Assembly: GCA_910588425.1 (NCBI GenBank)
Contig: CAJUPM010000015.1
Location: 1,571-45,745, forward strand
Source: an uncultured Christensenellaceae bacterium
Lineage (GTDB): Bacteria > Bacillota > Clostridia > Christensenellales > Christensenellaceae
Length of the DNA: 44,175 nucleotides
Direction: 5' to 3'
Positions 14,784 to 20,485 of this stretch are shown in pieces. The notes beneath the pieces are model-generated. The model ran no database searches and was not told the origin of the DNA. It was given only the letters and a program-made list of their open reading frames with translations. Position numbers and translations under genes: made by a program. The stretch's first letter is position 1. Every line of letters starts with the position of its first letter.

Positions 14784-14812
14784 GGCATAGGCCTATCGGT
14801 CTATGCCTTTTT
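14784..14812 (+). terminator. Terminator between convergent genes
   Basis: Stem GGCATAGGCC/GGTCTATGCC with a TATC loop, then TTTTTC. The stop codon of the leftward 55-residue gene lies within the loop. Confidence 0.75.
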
Positions 14813-14960
14813 CTAAAAGCTTTAGCGCCTCAATTTTCACCATTTCATTTTTTGTTTCACAAAACAGCCTCAACGCTTCCCTATTAATAAACCGCCCGAG
14901 AGCTCCATCAGGAGCGCCTTGTAGTTTTTTGAGCGTTGCTTCAAAATTTGTCTCTTTCAT
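14793..14960 (-). CDS. 55-residue small protein
   Basis: A leftward frame MKETNFEATLKKLQGAPDGA, preceded by GAAAGGAAGG. It is helical and charged (FINREALRLFCETKNEMVKI), with no known family. It follows the leftward repressor gene at 15004 by 43 bases and is likely co-transcribed with it. Confidence 0.6.
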   Translation of the reverse strand: MKETNFEATLKKLQGAPDGALGRFINREALRLFCETKNEMVKIEALKLLEKGIDR

Positions 14961-15003
14961 TTTGTTCCTTCCTTTCTTCCTTGACGTTTCTTTTACCGTC
15001 GTG

Positions 15004-15216
15004 TTATTCTGTCCTTGTGGTTTCTTCTACCTGTTCTAGCAGGTAGTCGATTGGTTTGTGAAATAAATCTTTTAGCTTGCACCAGACTTTTATGCTGCCG
15101 TCAGAAGTGCCTGCTTCCAGACGCGCATATTGTCTGTCTGTTATGCCGATTAGCTTTGCTACTTCGGCTTGCGTAAAGTTGCTTTTTTTACGCATTATTA
15201 TTAGATTTTTTCGCAC
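15004..15216 (-). CDS. XRE-family regulator (leftward member of first switch)
   Basis: A 70-residue protein that is almost only an XRE HTH: FTQAEVAKLIGITDRQYARLEAG, followed by a packing helix (WCKLKDLFHKPIDYLLEQ). It is divergent from the XRE gene at 15319, with two repeated operators between them. The pair has the form of a phage CI/Cro switch. Which one is the maintenance repressor cannot be told from sequence. Confidence 0.88.
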   Translation of the reverse strand: MRKNLIIMRKKSNFTQAEVAKLIGITDRQYARLEAGTSDGSIKVWCKLKDLFHKPIDYLLEQVEETTRTE

Positions 15217-15240
15217 TCATCACCCCTCGCTTTCATAGTA

Positions 15241-15296
15241 ACACAACTTTTAATGTCGTGTTCCATTATTAGAATACACAACTTTTAATGTCGTGT
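15241..15296. promoter_or_regulatory. Twin operators of the first repressor switch
   Basis: A 21-base sequence beginning ACACAACTTTTAATGTCGTG (final base T) occurs twice, at 15241-15261 and 15276-15296, 35 bases apart centre to centre. Each copy is an imperfect dyad with ACACaAC/GTcGTGT ends. They occupy the 102-base gap between the divergent XRE genes. Confidence 0.85.
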
Positions 15297-15318
15297 CAAT
15301 AACTTTGGAGATATTTTT

Positions 15319-15540
15319 ATGGATACATTTGGCAAACGGCTTAAACAGCTTCGTTCTGAAAAAGGCATTAAACAAATTGATATGGCCAAGTTGCTTGACG
15401 TAACCGACCGCCATTATCAACGTATGGAGTATGGAAAAGTGAATGTTTCTGCTCTTACCCTAATCACACTCTCCAACTACTTTAATGTCTCTACTGACTA
15501 TCTTCTCGGCCTTACAGACAATCCTGAGCGTGTATTATGA
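15319..15540 (+). CDS. XRE-family regulator (rightward member of first switch)
   Basis: A 73-residue XRE protein: FGKRLKQLRSEKGIKQIDMA, then TDRHYQRMEYG as the recognition region and the usual NYFNVSTDYLLGLTDNP end. It resembles its divergent neighbour (shared TDRxYxRxE core). Its stop overlaps the next start by four bases (ATGA), so it drives a two-gene unit with a small membrane protein. Confidence 0.9.
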   Translation: MDTFGKRLKQLRSEKGIKQIDMAKLLDVTDRHYQRMEYGKVNVSALTLITLSNYFNVSTDYLLGLTDNPERVL

Positions 15541-15749
15541 AAAAGAAAAAAATTTATTGGGTGGCCTCAGACGCGCCAGCCGAAGAACAACGCAAATATG
15601 CTGAGATTTCTTCTCGTCTCGCAAAACAGCAACATCACAAGGAGCGAGCATCGAGATTTTTCAAAATACTTTCAGACATAATCTTGTGGATTTGTGCTGT
15701 TGGCGGGTTTGTCTTATCTCTTATCCAATTTTTTCAGGATTCGCAATAA
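15537..15749 (+). CDS. 70-residue single-pass membrane protein
   Basis: A basic, helical N-terminal half (KKIYWVASDAPAEEQRKYAE) followed by one membrane helix (ILWICAVGGFVLSLIQFF) and a short tail. It is translationally coupled to the XRE gene. Small membrane proteins in phage immunity regions often act in superinfection exclusion, but that role here is only a guess from position. Confidence 0.7.
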   Translation: MKKKKIYWVASDAPAEEQRKYAEISSRLAKQQHHKERASRFFKILSDIILWICAVGGFVLSLIQFFQDSQ

Positions 15750-15884
15750 GCAAATCGTTTGTACAAACATCATGAGTATTTCTCCTAGCTTTGCTTTGTC
15801 CATGTTTCTCTCCTCCCTACAAGTCCTTTCATTGTGCTTTTTTTGTTGTATTTGTACTGCCATTAAACCGTTGCTGACTTCCAT
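15714..15884 (-). CDS. Possible 56-residue antisense-oriented small protein
   Basis: A leftward frame MEVSNGLMAVQIQQKKHNER with AGGAG ten bases upstream. An internal ATG at 15803 has its own GGAGG and would give a 29-residue hydrophobic peptide (MDKAKLGEILMMFVQTICLL). It overlaps the 3' end of the membrane protein gene by 36 bases. Two good ribosome sites in one frame favour translation, but nothing else supports it. The gap 15750-15928 is otherwise empty. Confidence 0.35.
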   Translation of the reverse strand: MEVSNGLMAVQIQQKKHNERTCREERNMDKAKLGEILMMFVQTICLLRILKKLDKR

Positions 15885-15928
15885 TTTCTTTTAAGCTCCT
15901 TTATGATTGAGTGTAATGGAGGTTAATT

Positions 15929-16318
15929 ATGAAACTAAATCCTGATTGTATAAGAGATGTTCTTCTTGTTGTTGAAGCAGTATCAACTTCCTATGGTATT
16001 GTGCAGTTTCCAGAAGCTTGGCCAGAATCTTCACTTGAAACTTTTGGTGCCGATCAAATTCGGTATCATATTATGCAATGCTTTATGTCAGGCTTACTGG
16101 TTGAGCCAAAATCTCATACTCGAGATATGTCTGGCCATGTTTTTATTAGAGATGTTTCTCCAGCTGGTCATGAGTTCCTCGCTAATATTCGAGAAGAGGA
16201 AAACTGGAAGAAAACAAAATCGATTGCTTCTAAAGCAGGCTCCTTTTCTTTAAAAATTTTAGAATCTGTTGCCGAAGGCATCGCCACAGCTTTTGTTAAT
16301 AAGCAATTGGGCTTATAA
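15929..16318 (+). CDS. DUF2513 family protein
   Basis: A 129-residue protein with the DUF2513 pattern: MKLNPDCIRDVLLVVEAV at the start, IRYHIMQCFMSGLL, then VSPAGHEFLANIREEENW, and a helical tail (SLKILESVAEGIATAF). The N-terminal part is a predicted winged-helix fold. The family is common in prophages and near abortive or immunity genes; its role is not known. GGAGG precedes the ATG. Confidence 0.85.
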   Translation: MKLNPDCIRDVLLVVEAVSTSYGIVQFPEAWPESSLETFGADQIRYHIMQCFMSGLLVEPKSHTRDMSGHVFIRDVSPAGHEFLANIREEENWKKTKSIASKAGSFSLKILESVAEGIATAFVNKQLGL

Positions 16319-16498
16319 TTTCACATATAAGGTTATTGTAAGGCTTGCATATCCAGAATCCTCTGCATCGACATCAAGATTAAACGAACGCACCGCTTTG
16401 AGGTTGTTTTCGTCCAGAAATAGTTTTGTCTCACTCTCGCTTTGCTGCATCGTAAACTTATGGGCGCAAATTTCTGGTATGTTTTGTACTTTGTACAT
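16313..16498 (-). CDS. 61-residue small phage protein
   Basis: A leftward frame MYKVQNIPEICAHKFTMQQS, beta-rich with the end SGYASLTITLYVKL. AAGGAG lies eight bases before the ATG. It is convergent with DUF2513 with a six-base overlap. Similar short all-beta proteins occur in phage early regions; function unknown. An ORF in another frame (16333-16515) overlaps it and is rejected. Confidence 0.55.
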   Translation of the reverse strand: MYKVQNIPEICAHKFTMQQSESETKLFLDENNLKAVRSFNLDVDAEDSGYASLTITLYVKL

Positions 16499-16513
16499 CC
16501 TTTTCTCCTTTCC

Positions 16514-16535
16514 ACCTCCCTCGTGGAGGTTTTTT
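16514..16535 (+). terminator. Short hairpin with T-run
   Basis: ACCTCC-CTCGT-GGAGGT followed by TTTTTATT on the plus strand. It would stop rightward transcription from the DUF2513 gene before it enters the second repressor switch. Confidence 0.6.
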
Positions 16536-16551
16536 ATTGTGCTGATTTGCG

Positions 16552-16802
16552 TGTCGCTTATTAGGCGACAAATTAAGCAAAAAAAATTTCTGAAGGATTT
16601 TTAATATCTAGGATATCTATCAATGCTTGCATTTCGTCGCTATTAAACTTTCCCAATTTCATTTTGCTATAGAAAGTTTTATCTGTAATCCCCATTTTTT
16701 GAGCAACTTTTCTTTGAGAAATGCCTTTACGAGCTATTAGCCCTTTGAGCTCATTTACAAGAATCATATTCACTCCTCCTTTCTCGTCGCTTATTACGCT
16801 AC
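16552..16802. promoter_or_regulatory. Operators of the second repressor switch
   Basis: Two related dyads flank the small Cro-like gene: TGTCGCTTATTAGGCGACA (16552-16570, perfect 6-bp arms) and GTCGCTTATTACGCTAC (16786-16802). A further half-site TTGTCGCC is at 16819. One site is just after the gene and the others are in its upstream region. Confidence 0.8.
16573..16767 (-). CDS. Small HTH regulator (Cro-like member of second switch)
   Basis: A 64-residue protein MILVNELKGLIARKGISQRK with the HTH VAQKMGITDKTFYSKMKLG and the usual short phage-Cro C-terminus. GGAGG is eight bases before the ATG at 16767; a GTG two codons earlier is too close to it. It is divergent from the CI-like gene at 16914 and shares its operators. 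Confidence 0.87.
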   Translation of the reverse strand: MILVNELKGLIARKGISQRKVAQKMGITDKTFYSKMKLGKFNSDEMQALIDILDIKNPSEIFFA

Positions 16803-16863
16803 AATCATAACATTTCTGTTGTCGCCTGTCAAGTTATTTTTTATATATTTTTATAAAAAAATG

Positions 16864-16891
16864 TTGCACATTGCGTTACTTATGTTATAAT
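16864..16891 (+). promoter_or_regulatory. Promoter of the CI-like repressor gene
   Basis: TTGCAC (16864-16869), 16 bases, TATAAT (16886-16891). The start codon follows 22 bases after the -10, behind AAAGGTGG. Confidence 0.7.
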
Positions 16892-16913
16892 GAGTTTAAA
16901 AGGTGGTAATCTT

Positions 16914-17387
16914 ATGGCTTTAAAAGATAATATTAAAAAAAAGCGCCAAGAAAATAATATGACGCTTGAAGAAGTGGCTTTAAAAGTAGGGGTCACTAGG
17001 CAAACAATACAAAAATATGAGAGTGGTGTAGTTTCTAACATCCCATCTGATAAAATCGAGTTACTGGCAAAGGCCTTAAATACTACACCAGCTTATCTTA
17101 TGGGCTGGTCTAAGAATCTCGATATTGATAATGAGCGTTTGCTTTTAGATGAAAAAGAGCTATTAAGCAATTATCGTCTACTTCCGCTACCAGAAAAAGA
17201 CGGCGCACGTGCATATATGGAGCGTTTGGCAAAACCATATAAGACAAACAATGATAGTGGTACTCATAGCTATCTTGATAATGTTTATGGTGAGGCCGCG
17301 GCCTTTGGCGGTGATTCTGCAAGAATCCCCGTGTCAAAAGAAGCCCTCGAAGAGCTTCTGCGGCGCTCGGCCAAGGATGAGTTGTAA
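16914..17387 (+). CDS. CI-like XRE repressor (second switch)
   Basis: A 157-residue protein with an N-terminal XRE HTH (MALKDNIKKKRQENNMTLEE, then VGVTRQTIQKYESG) and a C-terminal part without the Ser-Lys LexA/CI autoprotease fold. It therefore cannot self-cleave in the usual way. The ImmA-type protease 78 bases downstream is the likely way to remove it, as in the ImmR/ImmA pair of ICEBs1. The ATG at 16914 follows AAAGGTGG; an in-frame GTG/ATG at 16890 overlaps the -10. Confidence 0.88.
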   Translation: MALKDNIKKKRQENNMTLEEVALKVGVTRQTIQKYESGVVSNIPSDKIELLAKALNTTPAYLMGWSKNLDIDNERLLLDEKELLSNYRLLPLPEKDGARAYMERLAKPYKTNNDSGTHSYLDNVYGEAAAFGGDSARIPVSKEALEELLRRSAKDEL

Positions 17388-17465
17388 ACAATTACCAGCG
17401 CAATATCCATGTACTTTCTGATAAGGTATAGTTAACGAACTTAATTATATTACCCGGAGGAAAGT

Positions 17466-18158
17466 ATGAAAAAAAGTGAGATTAAAAAGCTGGTTGGGCG
17501 CACGTATTTTGATTCTGTTGATGAAATGACACCACGCGACATCTGCATGAGTTATCTCAAAAAGCACGGATGGCTGGTTATTACAATGGGTGAAGGTGGC
17601 AATGGAAACGAAATGCTTCATACGCTAAACCTAGATGACTTTTCACGCGGTAAAGCATCTTTTGCATATAAGAATAAGGTTACACGCTTTGTTGCAATAG
17701 ACGCCAGTTTAAGCGCTAACGATTATATGCTATATCTCGCTCACGAATTGGGGCATATCCTATTAAGTCACCCCCTCGACGCTCTTACTCCAGAGCATGA
17801 GCAGGAGGCCAACACATTTGCCATAGCATTCACGGCTTTAAAACCTCGTTTTCGTTTTACTCGTGTAATTAGCTTGGTTTCGGCCTTGGCATTTATAGTG
17901 TGTGCTGCCGGATATTTTATCGGATTTAACACGGGAAAAGCAAAAGCCACAAACATATACCCTGCGCTTGCTCCTGCCGCCAGCGCTTCATCGGACGCAG
18001 ACCCAAACAAGGTCGTGTATTACACGGCCAGCGGCGATAAGTACCACAACTCAGGCTGCCCGCACATCAAAGGCCGCCCTACTCTCTCCACTACGTTGGG
18101 CCAAGCAGAAATTTTAGGATTAGAGCCTTGCAAATCATGCTTGCCTGACAAAGATTAA
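17466..18158 (+). CDS. ImmA/IrrE-type metalloprotease with membrane helix and C-terminal cysteine domain
   Basis: A 230-residue protein. Residues 1-125 are an ImmA/IrrE domain with the zinc motif HELGHILLSH (residues 92-101) and downstream EHEQEANTFA. One membrane helix follows (ISLVSALAFIVCAAGYFIGF, about 138-157), then a linker, then a C-terminal module VVYYTASGDKYHNSGCPHIKG ... LEPCKSCLP. That module is like the Ada-type metal-binding tail found on some nucleases and lipoproteins. The protease should cleave the CI-like repressor upstream. Where the C-terminal domain lies relative to the membrane is not clear, as there is no signal peptide. Confidence 0.9.
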   Translation: MKKSEIKKLVGRTYFDSVDEMTPRDICMSYLKKHGWLVITMGEGGNGNEMLHTLNLDDFSRGKASFAYKNKVTRFVAIDASLSANDYMLYLAHELGHILLSHPLDALTPEHEQEANTFAIAFTALKPRFRFTRVISLVSALAFIVCAAGYFIGFNTGKAKATNIYPALAPAASASSDADPNKVVYYTASGDKYHNSGCPHIKGRPTLSTTLGQAEILGLEPCKSCLPDKD

Positions 18159-18178
18159 AAAAATAAGAAATAAAAAAA

Positions 18179-18208
18179 GCGCCTGTCCGGCGGCAACCAG
18201 ACAGACGC
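18179..18208 (-). terminator. Hairpin between protease and integrase genes
   Basis: Stem GCGCCTGTC/GACAGACGC with one G-U pair. The T-run is on the minus-strand side (TTTTTTTATT), so it would stop leftward transcription best; there is no T-run for the rightward protease gene. The gap 18159-18321 contains nothing else apart from GGAG before the integrase. Confidence 0.5.
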
Positions 18209-18321
18209 GATGCGGAAGCGGCAAGCTAAATGCAAGATTACAGTCATTACACTTTCTACCTAACCATCTCCCCGCCCTTTTATTTTACCATGAGGGCCGG
18301 GAAAATAAAAGGAGTATTTTT

Positions 18322-19524
18322 ATGGCAAAAAACAGAAAAAATGCGGCAGAGCCTGTCTGGAATGAACAGGAAGGTTATTGGTATCATCAAAAGCAATATC
18401 ATGGAGAGCGCAAAACTTTCCGTGCCTATATTCTCGGTGTTCGGGGTTATAACGATTGCCTTGCCCAGGAAAAGAAATGGCTGGCGAATAAACGGCGCGA
18501 AGCCGCCTCCGGGAAGGATTCCAGTGAAATTTCCTATAATATTCGAGTAAGCGAGCTTGGCGAAAAATGGATTGCAGAGCTTAAACTAGCAGGCACCAGC
18601 CGGGATTATTATGGCCAGTACGAGCGCTATATGCGCAGCTATGTTTACCCTCGTTATGGCATTCGCCGAGTGTCTAGCTTAGTAGAACAGGATTTGCAGG
18701 ATATTATTCTCAATGCCTATGCCTGCCCCGTTAGCCAAAACCGCGCTCACTTGTCTCACAAAACGCTGACGAAAATTCGTGCATGCTTGATGACCTTTTT
18801 GAAGTATGCTAGAAAGTGCGGCGTTTCCACTCTGCGCCCGGAAGATTTATACATTCCAAAACAGGCGGCAAAGAGTAAAAAGCTCCCTCTTCAAAAATCC
18901 GACCTTAAAATTCTCTTTTCTGACGATACCACAAAATACAACGGGAAAATAATTCGGGATTGGTATATTCACGCCTATCGCGTTGCCGTTATCCTTGGCC
19001 TGCGCCCCGGTGAGCTGGCGCATATTCAGGATAAGCGCGACATTAAAGGAAAGCGCTGTTATCTGCGCGGTTCAATCAATGTGCACGGCGAGTTTACACA
19101 GGGCAAAAACGCCAATGCCATTCGCAACTATATTCTACCTGAGCTTGCCATGCAAGAAATTGAAGTTCAGCGGCAAATGCTAAAAGAAGCTGGTGTCTGT
19201 AGCCCTTTTCTCTTCCCCGGCAGAGACGGAGAACACCTTGTATATGAAACCTACCGTGCAAATTGGGAGCGCTATCGTGATTTCCACGGTCTCTCCCCTC
19301 GCACGCTTTACGAAATGCGGCATACCTATTTTGCAATCAATAAAAGTAACCCCGTTGAGCTATTAAAAATCATGGCCGGACATAGTAAAGACTTTGATTC
19401 CTTCGAGTTCTACGGCGGTGAGTTGGAGGATGATTCTCAGCAGTTGGCATATATTATAGACAATACAGTGCGTGCAATATTGGACAGTTCTGATACCAGC
19501 ACACCTAAAAAAGGCGGAGAATAA
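18322..19524 (+). CDS. int: Tyrosine integrase
   Basis: A 400-residue site-specific recombinase. An N-terminal arm-binding part (WNEQEGYWYHQKQYHGER) leads to a SAM-like core-binding domain (residues about 72-185, VSELGEKWIAEL). The catalytic domain shows Arg in LGLRPGELAHI, the second box YEMRHTYF, HS in MAGHSKDF and the nucleophile Tyr in FEFYGG near residue 375. The first His of the usual HxxR box is Tyr, as in many Firmicutes phage integrases. GGAG precedes the ATG. The gene ends 98 bases from the 3' end of ssrA, its likely target. Confidence 0.95.
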   Translation: MAKNRKNAAEPVWNEQEGYWYHQKQYHGERKTFRAYILGVRGYNDCLAQEKKWLANKRREAASGKDSSEISYNIRVSELGEKWIAELKLAGTSRDYYGQYERYMRSYVYPRYGIRRVSSLVEQDLQDIILNAYACPVSQNRAHLSHKTLTKIRACLMTFLKYARKCGVSTLRPEDLYIPKQAAKSKKLPLQKSDLKILFSDDTTKYNGKIIRDWYIHAYRVAVILGLRPGELAHIQDKRDIKGKRCYLRGSINVHGEFTQGKNANAIRNYILPELAMQEIEVQRQMLKEAGVCSPFLFPGRDGEHLVYETYRANWERYRDFHGLSPRTLYEMRHTYFAINKSNPVELLKIMAGHSKDFDSFEFYGGELEDDSQQLAYIIDNTVRAILDSSDTSTPKKGGE

Positions 19525-19546
19525 TTCTCTGTCTTTTTTTATTAAA

Positions 19547-19576
19547 TGCACCAAAAGTGCACCAGAAAGTGCACCA
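19547..19576 (+). repeat. Three direct repeats beside the attachment site
   Basis: TGCACCA occurs at 19547, as GTGCACCA at 19557 and as GTGCACCA at 19569, spaced about 11-12 bases apart, i.e. one helical turn. They lie between the integrase stop and ssrA, as integrase arm-type sites often do. Confidence 0.6.
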
Positions 19577-19595
19577 AAATATTTTCTAATAAGAA

Positions 19596-19619
19596 AAAAC
19601 CGCTTAACAAAGCGGTTTT
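19596..19619 (-). terminator. Intrinsic terminator of ssrA
   Basis: Perfect 10-bp stem AAAACCGCTT/AAGCGGTTTT with an AACA loop three bases beyond the tmRNA CCA end; T-runs on both sides make it bidirectional, so it can also end the integrase transcript. Confidence 0.85.
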
Positions 19620-19622
19620 TAG

Positions 19623-19975
19623 TGGTGGAGCCGAGGGGAGTCGAACCCCTGTCCGAAGATTTTCGTGATAAACTTTCTACAGGCTTAGCAAAAAATATGG
19701 TATTCCCCTCTGGCGTACCTTTTTTGCTGGAAGCCATCGGGTAGTCTTGCAAATCCGCATCCATCCTCAAGACCGCAGATGGAGCAGTTCCCCGCCATAA
19801 TTGGCGTCACCCCAGGCCGGGCGGGAGGGGCCTGGTTAGACGAGCTGCTTAAGCAGCAGCTAATTCGTAGTTATTATCTGCGTTTAAATTTAATTCCCAC
19901 TTTTTTAGCGCAGCTTTGGGCACTGCGGCCTGCTTATCTACCAAAAACAATCCCCGTCGAAACCAGTACGGCCCC
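19623..19975 (-). ncRNA. ssrA: tmRNA
   Basis: The 5' end GGGGCCG pairs with the 3' CGGCTCC in front of ACCA, forming the acceptor stem of the alanine tRNA-like part. The T arm (GGGGTTCGACTCCCC) lies next to the 3' end and the 5' part has the usual TGGTTTCGACGGGG. The tag frame ends at a TAA at 19849-19851 and reads (N)ADNNYELAAA, a typical degradation tag; the exact resume codon (GCA or the AAC before it) is not certain. tmRNA rescues stalled ribosomes together with SmpB, whose gene lies just upstream. Its 3' end is the phage attachment site and remains intact. Confidence 0.97.
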
Positions 19976-19991
19976 AGGAAAAGCATATCTT

Positions 19992-20020
19992 ATTATATGC
20001 TTTTTTTCTGCTTTGCGCAA
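19992..20020 (-). promoter_or_regulatory. Promoter of ssrA
   Basis: TTGCGC (20015-20020), 17 bases, TATAAT (19992-19997), directly after the smpB stop. Transcription would begin near 19985, leaving about ten bases to be removed from the mature tmRNA 5' end. The -10 lies within a small dyad, AAGCATAT/ATATGCTT. Confidence 0.7.
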
Positions 20021-20023
20021 CTT

Positions 20024-20485
20024 TTAACGTATGGATATTTTTGCCGATTGCTCTACATCCCTGCGCACAGCCTGCTCCTTTAAATCCTGCCGCTTATCAT
20101 AGAGCTTCTTGCCGCGCGCCAGGCCCAGCTGCACCTTCACTCTGCCATTCTTCAGATAAAAACTGAGCGGAACCAAGGAATACCCCTTGATCGTGGTCAG
20201 CCCCATCAGCTTTGCGATTTCGGCCTTATGCAGGAGCAGCTTTCTGGAGCGCAGCGGATCTTTATTAAAAATATTGCCCTGCTCGTAGGGGCTGATATGC
20301 ACATTGTGCAAAAACATCTCCCCATCCTTAACCTGCGCATAGGAGTCCCTTAAATTCACTTTTCCCGCCCGGATGGATTTTACCTCCGTGCCCGAAAGCT
20401 CAATTCCAGCTTCATAGGTATCCTCGATAAAAAAATCATGCCGTGCCTTTTTATTGGTGGCGACGATTTTGATTCCTTCTGCCAT
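20024..20485 (-). CDS. smpB: SsrA-binding protein SmpB
   Basis: A 153-residue protein that binds tmRNA and places it in the stalled ribosome. It shows the family signature: ATNKKARHDFFIEDTYEAG, then ELSGTEVKSIRAGKVNLRDSY, and a basic C-terminal tail (LYDKRQDLKEQAVRRDVEQS) that inserts into the mRNA channel. Length is normal. It overlaps the end of rnr by 35 bases, and ssrA follows 48 bases downstream, the classic arrangement. Confidence 0.97.
   Translation of the reverse strand: MAEGIKIVATNKKARHDFFIEDTYEAGIELSGTEVKSIRAGKVNLRDSYAQVKDGEMFLHNVHISPYEQGNIFNKDPLRSRKLLLHKAEIAKLMGLTTIKGYSLVPLSFYLKNGRVKVQLGLARGKKLYDKRQDLKEQAVRRDVEQSAKISIR

Larger units (their letters stand above)
1..19622. mobile_element. 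Prophage-like element (right part), integrated at ssrA
   Basis: This stretch holds a tyrosine integrase next to the 3' end of ssrA, two divergent repressor switches, a leftward early operon of recombination and replication proteins, a primase-helicase and a probable small terminase subunit. Core chromosomal genes start immediately after it. The right boundary is inferred from the intact ssrA 3' end at 19623. The left boundary and the other attachment site are not in the window, nor are the large terminase, capsid, tail and lysis genes. It could therefore be a complete prophage continuing leftward or a remnant. Confidence 0.9.

Noticed and set aside
16333..16515. A 60-codon minus-strand frame
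   Set aside because: It overlaps, in another frame, a frame with a better ribosome site and a more protein-like sequence (16313-16498).
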